Source: Aliagarivorans marinus DSM 23064 (GTDB taxonomy: Bacteria > Pseudomonadota > Gammaproteobacteria > Enterobacterales > Celerinatantimonadaceae). Taken from it: a stretch of 64,000 bases of DNA. How positions within the stretch are numbered: position 1 is the first letter of the stretch; every line of letters begins with the position of its first letter. A program made the position numbers and the translations under genes. Of the stretch, positions 56,959 to 64,000 are shown in pieces. Where the stretch lies: assembly GCF_000429485.1 (NCBI RefSeq), contig NZ_AUBY01000020.1, forward strand, positions 1 to 64,000. Direction: 5' to 3'. Below the pieces are notes generated by a model. The model saw only the letters and a program-made list of their open reading frames with translations. It had not been told where the DNA came from and made no database searches.

Positions 56959-58293
56959 TTGCCATTTAGCCAATTCGGACTTGATCGACGCCTACTTTCC
57001 ACCCTCGGCCACCTAGGGTTTGATAACGCGACAGAAATCCAGCGCCTTGCCATTCCGGCAGCGATGGCTGGCAAAGACCTAATGGCTTCCTCTAAGACTG
57101 GCTCAGGCAAGACTCTGGCCTACCTGCTACCGGCAGTGCAACGCCTGCTTAAACAGCGCGCCCTGTCCAAGCGCGATCCACGCTGTGTAGTGCTGGCGCC
57201 AACCCGCGAGCTGGCTAAACAGGTGTTTGCGCAGGTACGCACCCTGCTGGCGAATACCTCGTTCAAAGCGACCTTGATTACCGGTGGCGAGAACTTTAAT
57301 GACCAGCGTAAAGCGCTGGCCAAAGATCCCCACGTTGTGGTGGCCACTCCAGGCCGTTTGGCCGATCACCTGAGCAAACGCCATTTATATCTGGAAGGGC
57401 TGGAGCTGCTGATTCTGGATGAAGCAGACCGTATGCTGGATTTGGGCTTTGCCGCGCAAATCAACCATATCAACCGCGCAGCCAGTCACCGCAAGCGCCA
57501 AACCATGATGTTCTCCGCGACCATGGACGACCCTCAAGTGCAGGATATCGCGCAGGGTCTGCTGCAAGCACCCGAACGCATCGCGGTGGGCTTTGGCTTC
57601 GCAGTGCACCAAGACATCAGCCAGCGCTTCTACCTAAGCGATAACGTTGAGCACAAGGAGAAGCAACTCGCGGAGCTGCTCAAGCAGCCTGAGCTTAACC
57701 AGGCCATCGTGTTCACCGCCACCCGTGCCGACACCCAGCGTCTGGCCGAGTTGTTTAACCAGCAAGGCATCGACAGCGCCGCACTGAACGCCGATCTGAA
57801 CCAAGGTCAACGCAATCAGATTATGGATGGCTTCGCCCGCGGCCAGTCCAAGGTGCTGTTTACCACCGACTTGGCCTCGCGTGGCTTGGACATTGTGCAG
57901 GTTTCCCACGTTATCAACTTCGATATGCCAAAACATGTTGAAGAGTACGTGCATCGCATCGGCCGTACCGGACGCGCCGGCAATCAGGGGCAGGCCTTCT
58001 CCTTGGTGGGCCCGAAAGACTGGTACAGCTTCAAAACGCTGGAAAGCATGCTCGAAGGCAAACCCGAGTTTTCTGAGATTGAAGGTCTGGCTGCCAGTTT
58101 TAAAGGTCTGGCACCAAAGCGTAAGGCCAACAAGAGCAAGCCTCAGCCTTGGAAGAAGGCCAAGCAAGGGCCGAAGAAAGCAGGCGCAGCTAAACCCGCC
58201 AAGCGCAATAAAACCTTCGCTGCTGGCACTGATGTGGGTGAAGCGCCAATTCGCCGCATGAAGGTCAAGCCAGAAGACCTCGATCAGGAGTAG
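56959..58293 (+). CDS. DEAD-box ATP-dependent RNA helicase (SrmB/RhlE-like)
   Basis: 444-residue helicase beginning with TTG. Motifs in order: Q motif with FDNATEIQRLAIP, motif I ASSKTGSGKT, Ia PTRELA, GG, Ib TPGRL, II DEAD, III SAT, IV IVFTATR, V TTDLASRGLD and VI HRIGRTGRAG. The C-terminal 70 residues are Lys-rich (APKRKANKSKPQPWKKAKQGPKK), typical of ribosome-assembly helicases. It resembles SrmB in length but is too divergent for a firm subfamily name. Confidence 0.93.
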   Translation: MPFSQFGLDRRLLSTLGHLGFDNATEIQRLAIPAAMAGKDLMASSKTGSGKTLAYLLPAVQRLLKQRALSKRDPRCVVLAPTRELAKQVFAQVRTLLANTSFKATLITGGENFNDQRKALAKDPHVVVATPGRLADHLSKRHLYLEGLELLILDEADRMLDLGFAAQINHINRAASHRKRQTMMFSATMDDPQVQDIAQGLLQAPERIAVGFGFAVHQDISQRFYLSDNVEHKEKQLAELLKQPELNQAIVFTATRADTQRLAELFNQQGIDSAALNADLNQGQRNQIMDGFARGQSKVLFTTDLASRGLDIVQVSHVINFDMPKHVEEYVHRIGRTGRAGNQGQAFSLVGPKDWYSFKTLESMLEGKPEFSEIEGLAASFKGLAPKRKANKSKPQPWKKAKQGPKKAGAAKPAKRNKTFAAGTDVGEAPIRRMKVKPEDLDQE

Positions 58294-58398
58294 TCACGCA
58301 ACTGCACCAATCCCTAAGCCACCCCGTATGCGCAATGTATGGTAGCTTAGGAGTCTAGCGTTGCTATCTCGCTTGGCAGTCCAGGAGGAATCACCGGC

Positions 58399-60177
58399 AT
58401 GACGCCACAAGCATACAGCTGGCAGAAGATCCGCCAGCTGATCTTCTCCAATAAACGTCCCTTGTTACTGGCGCAGGTGATTGCGATTTTCGCCACCTTG
58501 GCCAGTGTTCCCACGCCGCTACTGATGCCACTGTTGGTCGATGAAGTGTTGCTCGAGCAACCCGGCCCCGCACTGGCGGCCCTCGACAAGATCTTACCCA
58601 GCGCATGGCATGGCCCCACCGGCTACATTCTCTCAGTACTTTTTTTGGTGTTTCTGCTCCGTTTGGCCAGCACAGTGCTGTGGGTGCTGCAAAACCGTCA
58701 GTTCACCATTATCGGCAAACAGATCTGTTTTGAGATCCGCCGCGATCTGGTCGACTACCTCCCCAAGGTACAACTGCGCGAATATGAGACCCAAGGTTCG
58801 GGTGGGATCAGCGCTCGCTGTATCACCGATGTGGAAACCTTGGATAAGTTTATCAGCGAGAGTATCTCCAAGTTTGTGGTGGCGATCCTCACGGTGATTG
58901 GCACCGCGGCCATCTTGCTGTGGCTTAACTGGCAGCTGGGGTTGGTGATCTTACTGCTGAATCCAGCAGTGGTGTACTTCTCCCAAAGCTTTGGCAAGCG
59001 GGTAAAAGAGCTCAAGCGCAAAGAAAACGCCGCCTTTGAGGCCTTTCAACTGGCGCTGATCGAAACCCTGGATAACATCCAGCAGCTGCGTAGCGCCCAG
59101 CGCGAGAAGCACTACTTTAAAGAGGTGGTGAGCGCGGCCAACGAGCTTAAACAGCGCGCTATCGACTCGCAGTGGAAGACCGACGCCGCCAACCGGCTTA
59201 GCTTTACCGTGTTCTTAGTCGGATTCGAGGCCTTCCGCGCCATCGCCATGCTGATGGTGGTGTTCTCCGATCTGACGGTGGGGCAGATCTTCGCGGTGTT
59301 CGGCTACCTGTGGTTTATGATGGGGCCCGTGCAAGAGCTGCTGAATATGCAGTACAGCTATTTTGCTGCCAATGCCGCATTGACTCGCCTCAATCAACTG
59401 TTTGCCATGCAGCCTGAGCCCCACTACCCCAATCAAGTCAATCCCTTTGCCAGCGAGGATGATGTGTCAATCAGCCTGCGCGATGTCGATTTCTCCTACA
59501 ACCCTGAGTCACCGGTGCTGCAGCAGGTTAACTTGGAGGTGCCCGCAGGCAGGCGGGTTGCCTTGGTAGCGGTCAGTGGCGGTGGCAAGTCCACCATGGT
59601 GAACTTACTGTTAGGGCTGTATCAGGCCGATCGCGGCAGCATAAGGTTCAACGACGAGCCCATTGAGAAGATCGGTTATGGCTGTATTCGCAGCAACGTC
59701 GCCACGGTGTTACAGCAACCGATACTGTTCAATGCCTCAGTGCGCGACAATCTTTGCCTTGGTGCCAACCATGATGACCAAGAGATATGGCAAGCATTAG
59801 ACATGGCTGAGCTTGGCGACACAGTGCGCGAGCTCGAGCAAGGGCTGGAGGCGCAGGTGGGGCGCAATGGCATCCGCCTCTCTGGCGGGCAGAAGCAACG
59901 AATGGCAATTGCCCGTATGGTTTTGAGCAATCCCAAGGTGGTGATCCTCGATGAGGCTACCTCTGCGCTGGATACCCAAACCGAGGCCCGGCTACACCAT
60001 AATCTACGGCAGTTCCTCAAACAGCGCACCACCTTGATTATCGCCCATCGCCTGAGCGCAATTCGTCAGGCCGATATCATCTATGTGCTGGATGACGGTC
60101 GAGTCAGCCAAAGTGGTGAGCACCAGCAGTTATTAGCTCAGCCCGGCCTATATCAAACCCTATACAGCGGTCATTAG
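58399..60177 (+). CDS. ABC exporter, fused permease and ATPase
   Basis: 592-residue half-transporter. Six membrane helices (about 1-315, ABC transporter type 1 domain) precede an ATPase domain with Walker A VAVSGGGKST, Q loop VLQQPILF, signature LSGGQKQRMA, Walker B VVILDEATSALD and switch IAHRLS. The first Gly of the Walker A consensus is Ala here. Similar to MsbA/LapB-like exporters; the substrate is unknown. Its last 18 nt overlap the convergent TIGR02444 gene. Confidence 0.9.
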   Translation: MTPQAYSWQKIRQLIFSNKRPLLLAQVIAIFATLASVPTPLLMPLLVDEVLLEQPGPALAALDKILPSAWHGPTGYILSVLFLVFLLRLASTVLWVLQNRQFTIIGKQICFEIRRDLVDYLPKVQLREYETQGSGGISARCITDVETLDKFISESISKFVVAILTVIGTAAILLWLNWQLGLVILLLNPAVVYFSQSFGKRVKELKRKENAAFEAFQLALIETLDNIQQLRSAQREKHYFKEVVSAANELKQRAIDSQWKTDAANRLSFTVFLVGFEAFRAIAMLMVVFSDLTVGQIFAVFGYLWFMMGPVQELLNMQYSYFAANAALTRLNQLFAMQPEPHYPNQVNPFASEDDVSISLRDVDFSYNPESPVLQQVNLEVPAGRRVALVAVSGGGKSTMVNLLLGLYQADRGSIRFNDEPIEKIGYGCIRSNVATVLQQPILFNASVRDNLCLGANHDDQEIWQALDMAELGDTVRELEQGLEAQVGRNGIRLSGGQKQRMAIARMVLSNPKVVILDEATSALDTQTEARLHHNLRQFLKQRTTLIIAHRLSAIRQADIIYVLDDGRVSQSGEHQQLLAQPGLYQTLYSGH

Positions 60178-60657
60178 GGCCGCGTTTTTTAGTTGCTCGA
60201 GCTGAGCGCGGTGCGCGCTTAAGTAGTCCGCCAGCGCATCGTCTGCCGCGACCTTATGCTCACCACTTAGCAGCGCGCTGAGCAGGTGCCCCTGCAGCGC
60301 TTGCTCAAGCTGCAACTCCTGAGCTAATAAGTCCTGATACGCCGATTGGCTTAGTTGTACCTTGCGGCTACGCCGCTTAGCGCGAAAGCGCTCCAGCTCC
60401 TCGCCATGCTGCTCAAGGCAGCACCGCCCTGCGATAAGATCAACGGCGCGCCCGACCCGCCAGCTATACAGCAGACATAGTGTGAGATTAACGCTCAGAC
60501 CATGTCGGTCCTGTAAGGCTAACAAGCAGGGCTCAATACCCGGGGCGCGGTAGGTGCGCCCAGCAAACAGCCAAGCCTGCTGCTGATGCCGGTGCAAACT
60601 TAGAGGCAACAGAGCGCAATAGTGCGAAGGGCTCAAAGTCAACTTTCCCGAACTCAT
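60160..60657 (-). CDS. TIGR02444 (DUF2390) family protein
   Basis: 165-residue cytoplasmic protein. The conserved part WLFAGRTYRAPGIEPCLLALQDRHGLSVNLTLCLLYSWRVGRA matches the TIGR02444/DUF2390 pattern, followed by basic and helical segments (ERFRAKRRSRKVQLSQSAYQDLLAQELQLEQ). Function is unknown for the family. The start codon sits in the first copy of a 14-bp tandem repeat, and other copies carry ATG in different phases, so start placement depends on repeat integrity. Its 3' end overlaps the ABC exporter by 18 nt. Confidence 0.85.
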   Translation of the reverse strand: MSSGKLTLSPSHYCALLPLSLHRHQQQAWLFAGRTYRAPGIEPCLLALQDRHGLSVNLTLCLLYSWRVGRAVDLIAGRCCLEQHGEELERFRAKRRSRKVQLSQSAYQDLLAQELQLEQALQGHLLSALLSGEHKVAADDALADYLSAHRAQLEQLKNAALMTAV

Positions 60658-60733
60658 GTTTTCAAACTCATGTTTTCAAGCCTATGTCTTCAACCCCGTG
60701 CTCTCAAACCTGCGTTTGCAAACCCATGTTTTC
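60650..60733. repeat. 14-bp tandem repeat, six copies
   Basis: Six head-to-tail 14-bp units, consensus AAACCCATGTTTTC on plus (GAAAACATGGGTTT on minus). Copies 2 and 6 are nearest each other and the middle ones have diverged. The array lies between the cspA terminator and the TIGR02444 gene and supplies the latter's start codon and upstream region. A 14-bp period is not a multiple of 3, so each unit shifts phase. Confidence 0.9.
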
Positions 60734-60761
60734 AAAAGACTGCTCGCTTAGAAAACGCAAA

Positions 60762-60781
60762 CGCCGCCCTAAAGGGCGGCG
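60762..60781 (-). terminator. cspA terminator
   Basis: CGCCGCCCT, loop AA, AGGGCGGCG just after the cold-shock gene on the minus strand, followed by GTTTGCGTTTTC, a T-rich though broken tract. Confidence 0.78.
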
Positions 60782-60807
60782 CTTCGCTAAGTTTGGCAAC
60801 TTATCTA

Positions 60808-61023
60808 TTAGGCAACAATGTTAACATTGTCAGCCTGAGGACCTTTCTGGCCTTGTACGACTTCGAAAGTCACCGCTTGCCCTTCAACTAGGGTGCGGCG
60901 CCCAGTGCCGTTGATTGCACGAAAATGTACAAACACGTCTGGACCAGACTCTTGCGCAATAAAACCAAATCCTTTTTCGTCGTTAAACCACTTAACGGTT
61001 CCGTTTAATAACTGATCAGACAT
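60808..61023 (-). CDS. cold-shock protein, CspA family
   Basis: 71-residue single cold-shock domain. RNP1 is [11 protein letters not shown]2 is VFVHFRAI, and the N-terminus [13 protein letters not shown] is standard. Binds single-stranded RNA/DNA as an RNA chaperone or antiterminator. AGAGGA lies upstream of the ATG. The 299 bp before it contain no gene and may hold a long cold-responsive leader. Confidence 0.95.
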   Translation of the reverse strand: MSDQLLNGTVKWFNDEKGFGFIAQESGPDVFVHFRAINGTGRRTLVEGQAVTFEVVQGQKGPQADNVNIVA

Positions 61024-61322
61024 CAGCTTCCTCTCATCTCATTCCGGTGCCTTAATGGCATCTATAACCTTGTATGCTCGGCAACGCTCCATACATCTAG
61101 CCAAAAACAACTACCCGTCGAGAGTTTAGCTATGCTGTACCACAGCAGTGCATAAGCAATTTTCCTTGGACCTAGTTGTGAAAACCTAGTCGTCCCAAGA
61201 GCAAGTGCAGCTTAATGTGTCTTCATGACAAATTGTTTAAGCTAACTTTCAGCTCTCAGGCCACAGCTTACATAATCCGAGCGCAAAGGCAAAGTATTTA
61301 TGCTCGTTTATTGTTAAACTTA
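61024..61322 (-). other. non-coding region upstream of the cold-shock gene
   Basis: No gene is seen. It contains a small hairpin next to the ribosome site (GCC-ATTAA-GGC) and a direct repeat ACCTAGT at 61170-61176 and 61184-61190 (14-bp offset). A long untranslated leader is common for cspA-type genes; a promoter could not be placed with confidence. Confidence 0.4.
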
Positions 61323-61553
61323 TTAATTAGACATCAGCGGATAAATCAATTTTTCCAGTCCAGCGACTTTGATTTCAAGGGTAAACGCCATTAACTCCCC
61401 CAGTTCTCCAGGCGGAAATCCATCGCCATTGGCAAACCAAAGCAGGTACTCTTCGGGCAGTAGAATCAACTGCTTACCTGCGTACTTACCAAACGGCATC
61501 TGCTGCCGCGCTATTTTTAGTAACAGCCGTTTATCAAATAGCTCCTCAGCCAT
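61323..61553 (-). CDS. DUF3820 family protein
   Basis: 76-residue protein. The stretch RQQMPFGKYAGKQLILLPEEYLLWFANGDGFPPGELGELMAFTLEIKVAGLE is the DUF3820 pattern. Members are small cytoplasmic proteins, in some annotations called quorum-sensing-regulated factors; no biochemical role is assured. The ATG at 61553 follows GAGGG in TAACGAGGGTAACTAG. Confidence 0.85.
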   Translation of the reverse strand: MAEELFDKRLLLKIARQQMPFGKYAGKQLILLPEEYLLWFANGDGFPPGELGELMAFTLEIKVAGLEKLIYPLMSN

Positions 61554-61750
61554 CTAGTTACCCTCGTTAATATGCGAATCAAGCAGACCGAGCACCTACA
61601 GAATTAGCATTAGCACATCGCCCCGGCAATGAAACTGATAATACGAATTTGCCAAATATCATGCTGAAACTGGCAAGTAATACTTAATAAAAAAATGTAA
61701 GTAAATTACAATCTAACCAAGAAAACCCTAAATATTAGAGTTTATGTTCT

Positions 61751-62029
61751 ATGGTAAAAACCACCCCAGACAAGCTACTCAGTAAACACGCTAAGCTTTG
61801 TCATAGTGACAATCTCAAGGTCGCCTCTCATCAGCAGCGCCAGCAAGGTGAGTGGATTCGGCACAGTTTAATGATTGAGGGAGTGGATGTCCCCTTTGTG
61901 TTTAAACGCCGCGATGCTTACCGCAATCTAACTGGCCAACGGGTCAACCTAAGCTACTACCCCAGCGAAGAACAGGTTGGCGGCCTCGGCTTCGAAATTA
62001 TGAAAGTGGTGCGTATCAAACGCAGCTAA
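61751..62029 (+). CDS. small conserved hypothetical protein
   Basis: 92-residue basic protein without signal peptide or membrane segment. I do not recognise a named family. The segment GVDVPFVFKRRDAYRNLTGQRVNLSYYPSEEQVGGLGFEIMKVVRIKR looks like a compact beta-rich domain. The upstream 197 bp are AT-rich and non-coding, and a 7-bp hairpin follows downstream. Confidence 0.65.
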   Translation: MVKTTPDKLLSKHAKLCHSDNLKVASHQQRQQGEWIRHSLMIEGVDVPFVFKRRDAYRNLTGQRVNLSYYPSEEQVGGLGFEIMKVVRIKRS

Positions 62030-62064
62030 TCCTCAAGCAATTCAGCAAGCCTCGCTATTACTGA

Positions 62065-62083
62065 CAGGCTGGCTCTCAGCCTG
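62065..62083 (+). terminator. hairpin after the 61751-62029 gene
   Basis: CAGGCTG, loop GCTCT, CAGCCTG, followed by CTTTGCT. A modest stem with a short T tract; termination is plausible but not certain. The rest of 62030-62266 shows no gene. Confidence 0.45.
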
Positions 62084-62266
62084 CTTTGCTGGCGATTATT
62101 TCACCAAATCTCCACATTTAGCAGCATGTTAGGAACTGGTCTATCCTGTTTGTCATTGAGAATAACTATCCAGTTGGCTCAAACTATGCCGCCCAAGGCG
62201 CAGCGAAATATGCTGCTTTTGGCGCTACGCGTAACGCAATAACACCTAAAAATATGGACTAAAACA

Positions 62267-62830
62267 ATGACAAGATTACTTCACGCTACCCTACTCTCAT
62301 TGCTGCTGAGCTTTACCGCGAGCGCCCAAACCACCGTTGGTGGTGTCCAGGTGGAATCACAACTCGATGTGGAATCGCACTCGCTGCAACACTACGGTAG
62401 CGGTATCCGCAGCAAGTTTTTCTTCAAGCTCTACGTCGGCTCTTTGTACGCAGAACAGGCAGGGCTAAACGCGACTCAACTGCTTTCTGGCGAACATAAT
62501 GTCGCAGTCAGCCTGGATATCATTTCTAATAAAATTACGTCAGAGCGGATGCGCGACACCATCGAAGAGGGCTTTGAGAAGGCCTCTGCTGGTAATATGG
62601 CACCGCTACGCGAACGCCTCGACAGCTTTGTTGCCGTGTTCGATGAGAAGATTGAGATTGGCGATCAATTCCTGATGTTCGCCAATGACCAAGGCCAGCT
62701 GCTGGCCTATAAAAACCAACAGCTACTCACCACTGTAGAAGGCGCCGACTTTGCGCAAACCCTGTTCGCCATCTGGCTGGGTGAGCAGCCGGCCGATGAC
62801 AAGCTGAAAAGCAAAATGCTAGGTAACTAA
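62267..62830 (+). CDS. chalcone isomerase-like periplasmic protein
   Basis: 187-residue exported protein with a signal peptide (LLHATLLSLLLSFTASAQ). The body, with GSGIRSKFFFKLYVGSLYAEQ, IISNKITSERMRDTIEEGFEKAS and LFAIWLGEQPADDKLKSKMLG, matches the bacterial chalcone-isomerase-like family, which has the fold but lacks the plant catalytic residues; some members may bind lipids or heme. It converges on the EamA gene with a 4-nt overlap of stops (CTAA). Confidence 0.88.
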   Translation: MTRLLHATLLSLLLSFTASAQTTVGGVQVESQLDVESHSLQHYGSGIRSKFFFKLYVGSLYAEQAGLNATQLLSGEHNVAVSLDIISNKITSERMRDTIEEGFEKASAGNMAPLRERLDSFVAVFDEKIEIGDQFLMFANDQGQLLAYKNQQLLTTVEGADFAQTLFAIWLGEQPADDKLKSKMLGN

Positions 62831-63720
62831 GCCGCCGCCTTACGACGGGCTTGCCACAGCTTACGCGGTGAAAAGCCCGTCACTAAAGCCGTTCCCAGCA
62901 ATACCACTACGCTGCCCACTAAACTGTACCAAGATAGATCCTCACCCAGAAACACGCTGCCCCACAGCACCCCGAACACCGGAATCAAAAAGGTCACGGT
63001 AAGCGCCGAGGCAGCGCCCACCTGTTCTATCAAGCGAAAATACAGCAGGTAGGCCACGCCACTACAAACCACGCCTAGTACCACCACCGAGGTCCAGATC
63101 CCCGGTGAGCTCACTTCGGGCATCGGAAACAGTAGCAGTAGCGGCAGCAAGATAACAGTGGCGCCCCACATGCTGCCATGGGCATTAGCCAGCGGCGCGA
63201 TACCGCTCAGGCGCTTAGCGTAATTACTGGCGATACCGTAGCAACAGGCCGCCGCTAAACTGGCGGCAATGGCCAGCCATTGCTCATGACTAGCCTGCTG
63301 AAACTCGCCGCCGACTAAGATGGAAACGCCAGTCACCCCCAGCAACATCCCCAGCAGCGCGCGGACGCTCAAGCGTTGCCCCAAGAATATGGCAGCGATC
63401 AACGCGCCCCACAGCGGCGCGCTGGCATTGAGAATGGACAGAATTGATGCGGGTAAGGTGAGAGCAGCGTAGGCTAGCAACACGAAGGGGAAAGCCGTGT
63501 TCATCGCGCCCAAAGTGAGATAGGCGCGCCAGTGCTTGGCTAACTCTAGCCGTCCTTTCAGCAGGCCACTCACAACCGCCAGAAACAGAGCAGCAAACAG
63601 TACCCGAAACTCGATCAGCCAGACCGCACCCATCACCGGAGCGGCGATGCGCATAAACATAAACGAAGAGCCCCAAATTGCCGCTAACAGCAGCAGGCGC
63701 AGTGCACTAGCTAGTTCCAT
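62827..63720 (-). CDS. EamA/DMT-family transporter
   Basis: 297-residue inner-membrane protein with ten hydrophobic segments forming two EamA repeats (AAIWGSSFMFMRIAAPVMG at the start of the first, ASNYAKRLSGIAPLANAHGSMWGA at the start of the second). Drug/metabolite exporter family of unknown substrate. The ATG at 63720 follows GGAAG; another ATG five codons upstream is possible. Confidence 0.88.
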   Translation of the reverse strand: MELASALRLLLLAAIWGSSFMFMRIAAPVMGAVWLIEFRVLFAALFLAVVSGLLKGRLELAKHWRAYLTLGAMNTAFPFVLLAYAALTLPASILSILNASAPLWGALIAAIFLGQRLSVRALLGMLLGVTGVSILVGGEFQQASHEQWLAIAASLAAACCYGIASNYAKRLSGIAPLANAHGSMWGATVILLPLLLLFPMPEVSSPGIWTSVVVLGVVCSGVAYLLYFRLIEQVGAASALTVTFLIPVFGVLWGSVFLGEDLSWYSLVGSVVVLLGTALVTGFSPRKLWQARRKAAA

Positions 63721-63835
63721 ATTACTTCCATTCACCTATCATTTGGTCTCATCCTAGAGGCATAAAAGGGCAGCATCGACCCGAAACTTGCGAAGTGTTT
63801 GCAGAGCCGGCCCCAGTGTTAGCGATGCTGCAGTG

Positions 63836-64000
63836 CTAGCGAGGCTCCAGATTCTCCACCATCAGCTGGACACTGCGACGACCGCGGAACTCGTTCACAT
63901 CCAGCTTGTAGGCGATATGCACCCAGCGAATTGAGGCATCCGGCCAACGGGCCCGATCGACATTAAAGGCAATCGCATCCAGCTCCGGCCCGCCGGTTTG
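63836..64000 (-). CDS. recJ: single-stranded-DNA exonuclease RecJ, C-terminal end (partial)
   Basis: The last 54 codons of a minus-strand frame that enters from the window edge. It translates to a segment containing LDAIAFNVDRARWPD and IAYKLDVNEFRGRRSVQL, which matches the C-terminal oligonucleotide-binding region of RecJ. No start lies in the window. RecJ is a 5'-3' ssDNA exonuclease in RecF recombination, base excision and MutHLS mismatch repair, whose MutH is also in this window. Confidence 0.9.
   Translation of the reverse strand, partial: QTGGPELDAIAFNVDRARWPDASIRWVHIAYKLDVNEFRGRRSVQLMVENLEPR

Noticed and set aside
57634-58167. 177-codon open frame on the minus strand
   Set aside because: Antisense to the DEAD-box helicase with no recognisable motif or ribosome site.
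60650-60733. CRISPR array or attachment site
   Set aside because: Units are 14 bp, head to tail, with no spacers and no cas or integrase gene nearby.

Overview
The window is a contiguous piece of a gammaproteobacterial chromosome. Gene content points to an Alteromonadales-type marine relative of Shewanella, Ferrimonas or Psychromonadaceae; this placement is an inference from family resemblance and synteny only. The supporting blocks are pssA/clpB/pgeF/rluD/bamD beside an rRNA operon, rpsT-murJ-ribF-ileS-lspA-fkpB-ispH, thyA-lgt-ptsP-rppH-mutH, rpsP-rimM-trmD-rplS and aroF-tyrA. I see no insertion sequence, prophage, CRISPR array or tRNA gene.

Layout. 1-435 holds the 5' end of a 16S rRNA gene on the minus strand with its leader and P1 promoter. 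462-7528 is the pssA, clpB (with a heat-shock promoter), pgeF, rluD, bamD and glnB housekeeping block. 7625-14667 is a type IV pilus minor-pilin cluster (pilV-pilW-pilX-pilY1-pilE-tapY2 on minus, a FimT-like pilin on plus). 14794-22587 covers isoprenoid, lipoprotein-processing, tRNA charging, FMN/FAD and lipid II flippase genes and rpsT. 22684-28805 has a HlyU-like ArsR regulator, thyA, lgt, ptsP, rppH, a 600-bp AT-rich intergenic region with DnaA-box-like sites, and mutH. 28907-31228 has a small glycogen-binding-fold protein and the rpsP ribosomal operon.

31442-36252 is the accessory segment: a lipoprotein GH16 beta-glucanase whose two halves are in the swapped order known from the Fibrobacter succinogenes enzyme, an aspartic protease, and a sugar-type periplasmic binding protein translationally coupled to a histidine kinase. 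36249-42922 holds tyrA, aroF, a ThrE-type exporter, a Tat-exported GMC dehydrogenase pair and an RluA-family enzyme. 43057-48757 is a BtsS/BtsR-like (LytS/LytTR) two-component system, a DAACS symporter and a CstA/BtsT-family transporter preceded by three direct repeats matching the BtsR operator at 20-bp spacing. 48912-64000 carries large envelope proteins (DUF2339, DUF748), a REC-REC-GGDEF protein, a DEAD-box helicase, an ABC exporter, a TIGR02444 gene starting inside a 14-bp tandem repeat, a cold-shock protein, small conserved proteins, an EamA transporter and the 3' end of recJ.

The most notable items are the permuted GH16 glucanase with LacI-type palindromes upstream, the BtsR-like regulon with a visible operator, the binding protein/kinase pair without permease or response regulator, the 14-bp repeat at a start codon, and four convergent gene pairs that all overlap by exactly 4 nt.
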